Shown here: one piece after another, positions 48,510 to 58,421 of the stretch | Layout: every line of letters starts with the position of its first letter | Position numbering within the stretch: position 1 is the first letter of the stretch | Origin: Tetranychus cinnabarinus | Taxonomy: Eukaryota > Arthropoda > Arachnida > Trombidiformes > Tetranychidae | Assembly: GCA_022266195.1 (NCBI GenBank) | Contig: WHVY01000002.1 | Coordinates: 1,441,001-1,505,000 of the forward strand | DNA length: 64,000 nucleotides | Direction of reading: 5' to 3' | Program-made: the position numbers and the translations under genes | Notes under the pieces: model-generated | The model's database searches: none | What the model was told of the DNA's origin: nothing | What the model saw: only the letters and a program-made list of their open reading frames with translations

Positions 48510-49103
48510 TCAACATTCACTATCCATTGCTGTATTGTTATCACATACAGCTATCACTGAAGCAGGAATAAATTGAACTGGATTAGCAGGATGAGATCTT
48601 TTTGAAGATGAAGCAACAGAAGGCGAATTAACAGGAGAAGCAATAACTGAGGTACGAACTCCAGTTGAAATAGCTCTCTGCTCCTGGTCGGTAACATTAG
48701 GGGTACCCTGAACATCTGGAATCCTCTCCGGAATTGAAGGTACAGGGGAAAAATCTAATAAAACATCAGGATTCTGAGTAGAGGCTTCTGAGATACAATC
48801 AGCAGCAGCAGAAGCATCTGAAGGAAATGAGTAACGAGAAATCTCGATGATAAATCGTCCAAACTTAGGAGAAAAGTGAAAAGAATAACTCTCCACAAGG
48901 ATAACCAATCCATTGGTCAGGATTTTCCCAGGTATTAAAGGGATATAACAAGGAAAGTAGAACTGAAATCCATCAGAGAGGGTACAACAAGAATGGTTTT
49001 GATCACCAACAATAGATTCGATATTAGACAATTGAAGCAGGGGATCTACCACATGACGACCGGAAATAATCTTTTCGATAGCTCCAACAGTTAAGGCCAT
49101 CAT
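48510..49103 (-). CDS. RPA70 N-terminal-domain-like protein carried by the element
   Basis: A 197-residue frame from ATG at 49103. The first ~115 residues resemble the N-terminal OB-fold of replication protein A large subunit. The LTVGAIEKII start, a DPLLQLSNIESI strand, a CTLSDGFQFYFPCYI block and a VILVESYSF strand align in order with RPA1 residues 1-110. The remaining ~80 residues are Ser/Pro-rich and unstructured. The other three OB domains of RPA70 are absent. RPA70N is a protein-interaction domain that recruits repair factors; RPA-like proteins are also known from Helitron and Helentron transposons. A GT-AG intron appears to lie in the 5' leader (donor near 49207, acceptor ending just before 49108). 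The domain call is by eye. Confidence 0.6.
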   Translation of the reverse strand: MMALTVGAIEKIISGRHVVDPLLQLSNIESIVGDQNHSCCTLSDGFQFYFPCYIPLIPGKILTNGLVILVESYSFHFSPKFGRFIIEISRYSFPSDASAAADCISEASTQNPDVLLDFSPVPSIPERIPDVQGTPNVTDQEQRAISTGVRTSVIASPVNSPSVASSSKRSHPANPVQFIPASVIAVCDNNTAMDSEC

Positions 49104-49901
49104 ACACTAGAAGAGATAAATAAAACAATTCTTAAATAATAAACAATAAAACAACTTTTCTATCAAAAAAAAGGAACATATCAAAAGAATCAATGAATTA
49201 CTTACCTAAGGTAAAAAATAATTGTTTTGATCAAACAAAGGGAAAAAGTTCTACTCTAATCAAGTAAGGATGAAAATGAATTATACACAAAAAGAACTAA
49301 CAGATAAATCAAAAAATAAGAATTAGTAAGGATTACTAAAAGAGTAATTAATCAAGAGTTTTTTCTTAATTAGTAAGAGTCTTTTTTAATCGTGATTAAA
49401 AAAGCTAAGGATCGGATAGCTAAGAGATCCAACAAGCGATCCCATTCACGATAAATCGAAAATTATTCGATTATCGATAACCTCGAATATAAACTCGTAA
49501 AAACAACTCTAAAAGATTGTCCAAAGGGAAAAGAAAGATTTAATCCATGAAAATATATCCCAATGAAATAACCAAAACTTTAGGAAATAAAATAAGATAA
49601 CCAAAAAGTTTCTCGATTAAATAAATCATAGCATTATTCACAATGTAAAAAGAATTATTCTTCGAAATCTTCAAAGACTTCAGATCCAACTAAATAAATG
49701 AGAAGTAACCTTCAATAATGAAAAGAGTTTTTAATCTTCAAGAGTTAAAAGCGATAAAAGACTGGACAACTAAAATAACTATACAAGCTAACTAAAACTA
49801 ATTTATTTTAACCGCCAAAATATTTATGGCACCTCATCAACCACCCATTAACACTCACCTAGGAAAACACACCTGTAAAAGAAATACTAACCTAAATCAT
49901 C
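49104..49901. other. Spacer: RPA-like gene leader and LINE upstream part
   Basis: Very A-rich on the + strand with stops in all frames. Probably the 5' leader of the RPA70N-like gene followed by the LINE 5' part; the exact LINE boundary is not visible. Confidence 0.4.
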
Positions 49902-52900
49902 ATGTTATTCAGTACAATAAACGTAAACAAAATTAATTCTATTACTCAAAGAGTTATAAATCAAACAGAGTATCAAGGTGAAACGTGTCTTTGCATATGT
50001 GAGATCAACCATAAAGCAGTGAATGAAATTGAAACAACATCAGAAATAATACAAAACAACGAGATGGCCTTAGTGTTATCTGAAAATATAAACTACGAAA
50101 GAATTGAAACGGATGTCCAATGCCTAATTGCGGTTCATCTGAAAGATGTAAAGGTCATACTGATATCGTGCTACATAAGATGTTTCAACAAGGGACAAGT
50201 AGCTCTGGCATATCAGCAATTCGAAGTGATGGAAAAACTTATAAAAAGATTTACTGGAAAAAACATTATTATCATGGGAGATCTAAATGCTCAAAATGAA
50301 TTATGGTCGGAACAGACCAAGATATGACTCAATAAAAATTGCAAATACCACAAGGAGAATAATAGAAAGAAACAATCTGAAAATTGTGAATGATAACAAG
50401 ATAGTGACCTCATCAAAAGGAAATAATGTGATTGATCTCATTATAACGAGTAAAGACCTAAAAGTAAAATGGGTACGGATAATCTCCATGGCACTAACGG
50501 ATCACAAAGCTGTTACAGCCAATATCCTATTGAGAAAGAAGAGAGAAAATATGCAAAGAGTCCTCAAAATTGGATCATGGAAACTTAAATGGCAATTTAA
50601 TACATATCAAGAAGAGGAAAAAAGATGGAACAAAGATAGTCCAATCATTCGTATGTGTAAAGAGATAATAAACTTCCCGAACAACCATGGAAAATGGATT
50701 AAAATGGATAAAACAAAAAAGTTACTCAAACTTTCCAAAAGTACAGGACTTAAACTCAAAGAAGCTGGAGAAAGAGCTCAAAGAAACATCTAAGGAAATC
50801 TGGAAGTATATAAAGGAATATCTAGGCATGAAACGATCAAATCTAAACGAAAGTATGATTAAATCCAGGGATAATCAAATTAAAGAATTCAAGACGAAAA
50901 AACCTAGCTACAAAGATATCCCCAGTAACATCAAAGGAGAAATCACTAATAGAGAAATACAAATGGTACTCAACTTCAAGAGTGAAACATCAAGCCTTGA
51001 CGCAGATCAATTCACAAAGACAACTTGGAAAAAGTTTATGAACAACAACAAAGAAAAAATACTATTAACAATAAGAACAATCATTAAATATTCACACATT
51101 CCTGAATATGTATCAACACTTGGAATAGGATTTGTTCCAAAATCGGACAATATTAATGCAAGAATGATTAAAGGAGCCAATTATCTGATGAATATACTTG
51201 ATAAAATATTAACAAAAAGACTGATGGATAAAATTGATAGTATGGTGGACAATAGCATTCAATATGCATATATGGAGGATAGCAGCAGGCAGCAAATGAT
51301 ATATGACACCATCAAAGAAATCAAAAAAATGAAACAAAAAGATTATCTAATCAAATTGGATATATCCAAAGCTTTCGATAAAGTGGACACCACAATAGCC
51401 ATGGAAAAAATCAAAGACAACTGTGGACGCTCAACACATGGACTACTGAAATCAATTGCACTCAAAAGATGGCTAAAAATTGATATAAATAAGGAATCCA
51501 GATACAAGGAAGAAGTGGAAGGAACACCTCAAGGATCGTCAATTGGACCAATAATATTTATTATTTCAATAGACACAGTTCTTAAAAAAATACAAAGCAA
51601 AGTCAAGATGATAAAAGCATTCGCAGATGACATAGCTATAATAACAGACAATAAAGAAGATACAATGAGAGAGGTCATCAATCTGATGGCAGAAGTTAAA
51701 CTACAAATAAACGAGAAAAAAACGGAAACCTTTACATTAAAAGACATCAATGAAGGAAAAGTGGCAATACTAGGAGAACCAATATGCATAAACATGAAAA
51801 TATATAACCAAATGAACAATGAATTAAGAACCAGAATGGAGATCAAAACCAGACATAAGGTACTTACCGGACAAGGCAAGATACCTCATCATCTCATCAA
51901 TGATAATCCGAAAAATCAAGAGAGGATCACTATCTCTCATGCTAACACAAAAGGACTTAACAAGAAACGATGAAAGTAGAATAAACACCATCATAGAGAA
52001 TATTCTGGGAACAATAAAAGGAATTCTGAATCTACCAAAATGTCACTCGAAAAAGGTACTTTTACTGGAAGGACATCATAAAGATATCACCAATATTATA
52101 AAGGAGACAATAATAATGAGAAGGGAACTAGAGAGATGTACCAGCCAAATGAGAAGCGACATAATTCAAAAAGAAACATACCAATCAAAAGGAAGGAAAA
52201 ATGGATCATTATAACACGAAGACAATCAAATTGGTTCAAATATCAGATCTGGAAAGAAGGGAAAACGATAGATTACACAAGAATATACAAATCTGATGAG
52301 GTTAAATCAATTCAAGAATTACAAATAATAGCATTAGAAAATACCGTAAAAATGATAAATCGAGAAGGGACAGAGTCAATGCTGATGATAACCAAAGAAA
52401 TGGAGAACAGTATCTCCTCCACAAGTAAATTCTCGAAAGAAATAATCAAATTAATGTCAAAGATTCAAGTGAATGACTGGAAATGGATAAGAAATGATGG
52501 TGAGAATAGGGAACTTCTCGATGCAATTGAAGAACAGATCGGCCGACCAGGAAACATGTACAAAACTTATGAAACAATCGGAGATGAAATTAACAAGATA
52601 TAAAAAACATGGTGGAGGTCCAAGAAAAGTATATGGACATTCTTTTATCCGAAAGGAAAAGTAACAAATAAAACCCGATTCTATGAGATGAGAAAACACT
52701 ACAACAGAATGAAGAAGTGCATATGCGGGAAATGGGGAATGGTACACATCCTGATGGAATGCAATGAGGTGAATGAGTGGAAGAGAGAGAGTCTGAGTGA
52801 TGAAGAAAGCAAGTCAATCCCAACGGAAAAGGAAGAATGGTACATTGAAAGGATGAACAAGAAACAATGGAATATAACAATTAAATGGATCAAAGAAATT

Positions 52901-52918
52901 GCAACAAGAATTACTTAA
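49902..52918 (+). pseudogene. Decayed non-LTR retrotransposon (LINE): endonuclease, reverse transcriptase, C-terminal zinc motif
   Basis: One ancestral frame now spread over at least four frame segments: 49902-50327, 50287-50793, 50687-51973, 51900-52214 and 52136-52918. The last segment also has an in-frame TAA at 52601. The endonuclease shows IIIMGDLNAQNELW, VIDLIITS and LTDHKA. The RT shows KLDISKAFDKVD, GTPQGSSIGPIIF and the catalytic FADD at 51620-51631. Downstream a weak RNase-H-like stretch (IQELQIIALENTVKM) lacks the usual first Asp motif. The C-terminus has the C-x-C...H-x3-C arrangement (CICGKWGMVHILMEC) of I/Jockey/R1-like LINEs. ORF1 was not found. The copy cannot be active as it stands. 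Confidence 0.85.
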
Positions 52919-53448
52919 ACTTAAACAACGAGAATAACTTAAATGCCAAAAGGAGAGACTTTGTGGAAGCTTCTGATGAAGACTTGTCAGAATTTCCACG
53001 ATTATCTCTGGATGAACTTTACAGGATAACACTCGGGACTTATCAAATCCGGAATATTTATTCTTACATCAATGCCTCTATCATTGACAATGAAATTCCA
53101 ATTTCTATATTTCGCCAACCACTACAAATCCCGGACTTGACAACAATTGATCCCATACTATTCAGAGCCAAGATCATCTCTGCACACAAATCGACGGGGA
53201 AATATTTAACATATATCCTAATAGATAAGTGTGCTCACCTGCTGGACAAAATAATTGCATATTATTGCCAATGCAATTCAGGTATGCGAACAGTTGGCTG
53301 CTGTTCGCATGTTGCATGCCTCATTTGGTATCTGTCCACAGGGCGACATTCACCCATCCGGCCTCCAGCAGCAAATCATTTAGATTTGTTTGCTCACAAA
53401 CTTGGTGGTGTGGATGAGAGAGATCCTGACTCTGAAGTGGATCCATAA
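52885..53448 (+). CDS. SWIM-type zinc-finger protein fragment of the element
   Basis: An open frame of up to 187 codons ending at TAA 53446-53448. The first ~20 codons overlap the LINE tail in another frame and are probably not native; similarity to a protein likely starts around 52943. Near the end is a SWIM motif, C-x-C-x9-C-x-H (CQCNSGMRTVGCCSH), followed by VACLIWYLSTGRH. A very similar RTVG-C-x-H SWIM tail occurs in transposon-borne proteins of many invertebrates (family memory, not checked). The N-terminal part was apparently removed by the LINE insertion. It reads outward, and its stop codon touches the right subterminal hairpin. Confidence 0.6.
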   Translation: MDQRNCNKNYLNLNNENNLNAKRRDFVEASDEDLSEFPRLSLDELYRITLGTYQIRNIYSYINASIIDNEIPISIFRQPLQIPDLTTIDPILFRAKIISAHKSTGKYLTYILIDKCAHLLDKIIAYYCQCNSGMRTVGCCSHVACLIWYLSTGRHSPIRPPAANHLDLFAHKLGGVDERDPDSEVDP

Positions 53449-53513
53449 ACTATCTCATGGGCGAAGCAGCCGAGTTAAATCTCAATTTCAGTACCCACAT
53501 GAGATAGTTTATG
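53444..53513. other. Right subterminal hairpin with conserved loop
   Basis: The arm CATAAACTATCTCATG (53444-53459) pairs perfectly over 16 bp with 53498-53513. The 38-nt loop contains the same CGAAGCAGCCGAGTT and ATCTCAATTTCAGTAC blocks as the left hairpin. It overlaps the stop codon of the SWIM frame. Confidence 0.9.
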
Positions 53514-53549
53514 TTACGCTCCAACGTGATGTTTTTACGCACGTTTGGA

Positions 53550-53621
53550 TAAGTCGTGGTCATCAGAAATCCAACTCCTCCTCCTCGCGGTGATGCCTGG
53601 TTGATGCTAACGGAGCTCTGG
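53550..53621 (-). repeat. Right terminal inverted repeat
   Basis: Inverted match to 47839-47910, about 80% by eye. Confidence 0.85.
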
Positions 53622-54671
53622 TATTTAAGTTTTCTTGTACATTGAAGAAAAAGGAAAAATATGATTATATTGAAACTGTCGTATTGTTATTAATATAAAA
53701 TTGTAATTGATTTTTGATTGTTGAATCGGCATTCGACAAACTAACACCTCGTGATAATCAGCTTGACAATGCCTACCTGAAGGTATAGCTGTAATGTTTA
53801 CAAGTATCTGCTCATCAGATATAGATATAGATTTTTCTATATGACTTCAGTTTGATCATAATCAAAATGAATTAAAAAGCGGAAATCACCTGGTTTGTTT
53901 CTATTAACAAGCTTTGCTATTAGCGCTGTCATTGTGTAACCCTGTACGACCTACTGAGAGAACAAAGTTGCATTAAAATTAATAAGTTCACGATTACCGA
54001 ATCAAATATGTAGCTTATGAACGCATACTGTCAACTTACAAATCATTATGACACTATTTGTACATAAAAAGTTGAAAAGTACGTTGAAAACAGCTTTTTT
54101 AAGCTTTTCAACATTTTTTCAGTACTAAAAACCTTTATTTTCATTTAAAATACTGTTTAAAAAATTCGACTTTTGACCGCGTTTTTTCGACCTTAGGTCC
54201 GAAATTTTCTGTAAGGTTTTGAACATTCCTTATAGAGTCGAGTGTCCTCTATCGATTGGCATTGAAAAATCTCTGGCTCAAAAACAGGCAGAATCTGTCA
54301 CTGTCCTTTACTCCACTGGCATATTCATTCAAGATTGAATTAGATATTTCGTTTTTAATAAAATTTTTGCCAAACCTTTTGAATTACTTTTTGAATTAGT
54401 AATTAGGATGCTAGTCATACAGAGTCGTTACTTTATAAAATTGATGCTTAGCACTTCTCAATGATAAACGTATTCATTAATGATTTCAAACAATGAGAAA
54501 TACTCTGAAATTGTTTGAATAATACAAACCGAGAATCCTACGGAATATGCAAAGTAAAGCGATGAAACTGAAAAACAAAACGCGTAAAATTTGTATTGAA
54601 ATTGCAAACTTTATTTTTTGAAACAAAATGAAAATGGTTTGAAAACTTGAAGTTGAATAAATTGAAATTGG
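53622..54671. other. Intergenic with a repeat box
   Basis: AT-rich. 54240-54300 matches, in inverse orientation, the box at 47255-47345 left of the element (shared words gagccag and tcgatagagga). No gene recognised. Confidence 0.45.
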
Positions 54672-56244
54672 TTATGATTGATTGCGTGCCAATGGTCTGG
54701 GCAGCCAACATTTAGGTCGCAGGTGAGTATCATAGTCGTTCATGTTTCGAAAACCATTGTTACATCCAACACAAACTATTAAAATGTTGTTTTCGAAGAC
54801 GTGTCCAACCAAAAGGTCCGAGTCGTCATTCGAAAACTTTCCTTCACAAGCACAGCCGTCATAATGGCATTTTTTGTCTTCTGCTGTAAGGGCTTCATCT
54901 CTAATCGCGTCGAGTATATGAATTGAGACTGCTTTTTCGGCTGCAATTTCAACCATTTGGAACCTCGGTGACTTGTTTTTGATAAAGTGGTGTATATTTT
55001 TTGGCCGATATATGATTTGGTGAAATGTTTCATCGTCCCTGCAAGACAAAAAATATTAAGATTATTCATCCAATAAAGCAAACAATTGATGCAAAAATTT
55101 ACATAGTGACACGGAATTTTTCTGGTGAATAATGAAACTTGTTGAAAACATCAATGAATTCGTAATTTGGATCTTGTTTCAATTCTTCCAGAAATTCGTT
55201 GAAATTTTTTTCTTCTGGATAAGAATCAGATGCTTGCATTTGATCATGAATTTTTTCAAAAAAAGCATCCAATTTCTCTTCAAAGTTTTCGGTTGTTGTT
55301 ATCTTTTCGATGGTTACGGGCAAGGATCTGAATTTTTTCTTTGATTGCTGATTTGCTGTATTCGGGTCTTCAGCAGCAGCTCGTCCTTGATATTCACAAT
55401 ATCTACCATGATCTCCAATAGCCCACTTAGAGGAATAAGCCGATGAACAATTGACGCAATACCAAGTTGCGACGAGTTTTGCAATTTGAGACGTGATGGA
55501 GCGAATACTACCTGGCTCTTTTCCTTCATGATGAGCACACTTGGAGGGATCACATAATTTTGAAATGCAATATGAAAGATACGGCGATCCCTCCATTTTC
55601 GTCATGTGATTATTTCGGATATAAATGTTAAAATCCTTTTCGTTGTAAGTTTTACCATTCTTATCATAAATTTGCCAAGTGCAAGAATAAAGGACTCCCT
55701 TCTCTCTCGGTGCATTGAGGGCATCGAGGTTGATCAAATGTTTAATAGCTGACCTGCAAATAAATTAGTCAAGTATAATGAATCAGTATAGAAACAAATA
55801 AATTTTTAATTTTCGATTAGTTTAAACTTACGAGTAATCATGGCCTGCCCCAACATGAGAAGGTTTCATTAAATCCAATCCAAAATGCCAAATTTTCGAC
55901 CAAAGGGGGAAATTATCATCTTTCATATCTAGACCATCAATTCGCCCAAACCACTTCTTATCTCGAGATGGCAGTGTTCGAGACGGTAATGTTCTTCGTT
56001 TTCGAACAGGAGAGCCAGACCGTGATCTTGATCGTCCCCGATCAGAAGAAGATGGAGAACTAGATCTTGATGATCCATAAATTTCACCCGGAGTCGGAGA
56101 GTTTGATGGTTCGGACGGTGAAGGAGTTGCAGCAAAAGATGATCGTGCAGACGAAGTCGCTGCGATAGATATGTCAATTGTGATTAAAGATGATCGAGGA
56201 ACAAGAAAACTTTGCTTCAGCATTTTTGTAGGAAAATGCTCCAT
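54672..56244 (-). CDS. Unrecognised protein with RS-rich stretch and two C2HC-like clusters
   Basis: Three exons, 55832-56244, 55103-55753 and 54672-55038, joined in phase with GT-AG introns of 78 and 64 bp, giving 476 residues. Residues about 45-100 are Ser/Pro/Arg-rich, with an RS-like run (SSSDRGRSRSRSGSPVRKRR). Two later segments have the same spacing idea: CVNCSSAYSSKWAIGDHGRYC (C-x2-C, H-x3-C) and CVGCNNGFRNMNDYDTHL with RPKC after it (C-x2-C, H-x4-C). Extra Cys/His pairs lie near LCDPSKCAHH and CHYDGCACEG. This suggests zinc-binding modules. A longer upstream hydrophobic frame without splice support was not included. The function is unknown; a nuclear RNA- or DNA-binding protein, or a domesticated mobile-element protein, are both possible. 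Confidence 0.6.
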
Positions 56245-56907
56245 TAAAAATAACAATAAATTAAAAATAAAACCAAAATTAAAATGAAGAGTTGTCTTGG
56301 TTACTCTAAAAGAGAAGTTATTCAACTTCCATCTCTTTGTTAAGAGAGTTGCCAGTGCAAGGGTTACCAAGAAACCCTTGACCAATTAATCGAAAGCAAT
56401 TCAATTACCAATGCAATATATCAAAAATAGATTACTACAGTACTTTCACGTATAAGTTGCATTTTGATAAGCGCCGTCTACTATAAGATGCTTAAGTATA
56501 CCAAAGATGTTAACAAACAATTTTTATGAACCAATAATAAGTTTTAATAATAAGTTACATGTATTGCCAATTTTTGTGCCGATTTGTGCATAAATGTGAC
56601 AATTTTGTTTTTATGTCTTTTTAGTAACAACCAATTATCAAGATTAATTTGAAAGCTCATTGTGATTAAGTGATGAATGCGATCTCTGTACAACTACATA
56701 TTAATATTTTCTCTAATCATAATGAATTTAAATGTGATTTACAAGTAGTAATTATTTGTTAATAATTGCTTGAGCTTTCAAATTAAATTCAGTAGCTTTT
56801 GTTTTGCCTGCAAGTTGTATGTGAAAATCCTCTAATAACCTTTGCAGTTGTATTAATAATATCTTCAGCTAAATCCATTGCTTGTGCACCTTTCAGATCT
56901 ATTAAAG
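56245..56907. other. Intergenic with dispersed repeat module
   Basis: Contains the fourth copy of the end module (56565-56632). Otherwise AT-rich without recognised genes. Confidence 0.5.
56565..56632 (+). repeat. Dispersed repeat end module, copy 4
   Basis: Matches the core of 22-130, including gcataaatgtgacaattttg and tctttttagtaacaacc, 50 kb from the other copies. Confidence 0.8.
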
Positions 56908-58421
56908 TTAACTATTGATTCTGCTGACGATCCAGTTATGTAAAAGCCTGGTACTTCCTATTTCGAACTGTTCAATTACTTTGCTTAAAATTTTACCCAA
57001 TTCCTTGCATCTTTCAGCAGCAACCATCAATCTGTAAAGATTTTCAGAAACATCGCAAGGCGATTCACAAACGGACTCCAAATAGCGCTGAAGTAAATAA
57101 ATGTACAAATATTGTTCCTGCCTGTGAATGCAAAATATTGATTCAGATCAAATCGTTTCTTGTCATCATACTAACCTAACTACTTCTTCATATTTGAGTC
57201 CAGGTTGATCAGGATTGAAAATAATGATGAGACTAATTAAAACATCAATGTTTATATTGTCTCTCCATTTATCTGGTAATCTTTCAATTGCTTGAACGGT
57301 TGCATCATGAAATGCCCGACTCCAAATGAAACAATCACGTCTTTCATATATTGATCCAGTCTCGTGGTTCTTTAAAAATTAACACAAACAATTAATGATA
57401 CATATTAATGTATATTCTTGATTCAACAGTCCAGAGAACCAAACAGTTGATCAAAAGACAAACAAATAGCTAAACTCACCATCCAACCATCAATCGATCT
57501 ATTGTAATAAAAAACGGCTTTCCAAGAAACGAATTCAAACATTGTGTTGGATAAGAGTACAATTTTATCGATATTGGACAGTTTTTTGAAGCTTTTGATT
57601 CTCTTGCAAGCTGATACAAATTGTGCTGGTGAAGGGGCTAACACGGCTTTCATCTTAAAATTAGAAGGTTCAATTGTCCTGTCTTCAAAAGCATTAATCG
57701 ATTGGGTTAAAATGAAAGATTCAAATTGATCCAACGATACTTGAGTAGACAAATAATTTCCCTTCAAACCCAATGGTGAATAAAAAGCAGATAATATTTT
57801 CTGTGCCACATTTGGATTCCAAAGTTCCGTCACTTTATCATTGTCAGTATTGAGTGTTACTGCAAATTTGTACCCCATTCTGGCGAGGAGCAAAGTGTTT
57901 CCCTTTATTTTCATGAGTTCATTGTAGGTGGATTGTGGGTTGCTTTCTGTACCTTGTAACCATTGGCCATCATGATGACATCCGTATAAATCCACTGAAT
58001 TCCCATAGTCAATGAAATCTAAGGGGACCAGATTGAAATCATTATGAAAATCATCGCTGGTCTGATCGGGATAAACGCTGGTAGATAACAGGCTCTGAGA
58101 TTTGAGATAGTCGTACTCCAACTGCATTGGTTCAAATTGATGGTTAATTTCATTGAGAAGTCTATATTTATCCGAATTCGTGGTATTTGATGAATTGATA
58201 AATTGTTTATTAGAGTCGTCACTATTGTTATCCTGGTCGAGGGACAAGTAATTTTTGATTGTATCTTCACTGGGAAACAAAGCTTGTATTATTGACTCAC
58301 AATTTTCAGTTGATTGGGTTGAGATTATTGAATTATTACTTTCCGAATCTGTTGCACTGGTTGATGGACTTGAACAAGTTTGAACATCAACATGGACATC
58401 AAAAAATTCATCTAATTCCAT
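56908..58421 (-). CDS. Nuclear hormone receptor with ligand-binding domain only (HR96-LBD-like)
   Basis: Three exons, 57480-58421, 57176-57369 and 56908-57121, all in phase, giving 449 residues. Residues about 1-150 are acidic and Ser/Asn-rich with no zinc fingers. Residues about 200-440 read as a nuclear receptor LBD. Helix 3-5 signature: FKKLSNIDKIVLLSNTMFEF followed by a conserved Trp. Helix 8-9: LIIIFNPDQPGLKYEEVVR. Helix 9-10: a LLQRYLE segment and RLMVAAERCKELG. The NPD-x-PGL motif is typical of NR1 receptors such as HR96 and VDR. Spider mites carry an expanded set of HR96-type genes lacking the DNA-binding domain, one of them (HR96-LBD-1) linked to detoxification-gene control in Tetranychus urticae. 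This gene probably belongs there. It cannot bind DNA by itself, so it would act through partners. I chose the ATG at 58421 as the first in-frame ATG of the exon. Confidence 0.8.

Larger units (their letters stand above)
47839..53621. mobile_element. 5.8 kb composite transposon with terminal inverted repeats and inserted LINE
   Basis: Bounded by imperfect inverted repeats that start CCAGAGCTCC at 47839 and end GGAGCTCTGG at 53621. The outer 72 bp (47839-47910 and 53550-53621) match at roughly 80%. Further in, hairpins with a shared loop lie at equivalent places. Coding parts on the left read outward on the minus strand: a lysine-rich protein and an RPA70N-like protein. On the right a SWIM-finger protein fragment reads outward on the plus strand. 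A decayed LINE occupies 49.9-52.9 kb. No DDE transposase or Rep/helicase was seen, so the element is incomplete or non-autonomous. I could not identify a clear target-site duplication next to the CCAGAG ends. Confidence 0.7.

Noticed and set aside
47839..53621. Helitron/Helentron or Polinton assignment for the composite element
   Set aside because: No Rep-helicase, protein-primed polymerase, integrase or packaging ATPase is visible. An RPA-like domain and hairpins alone are not enough.
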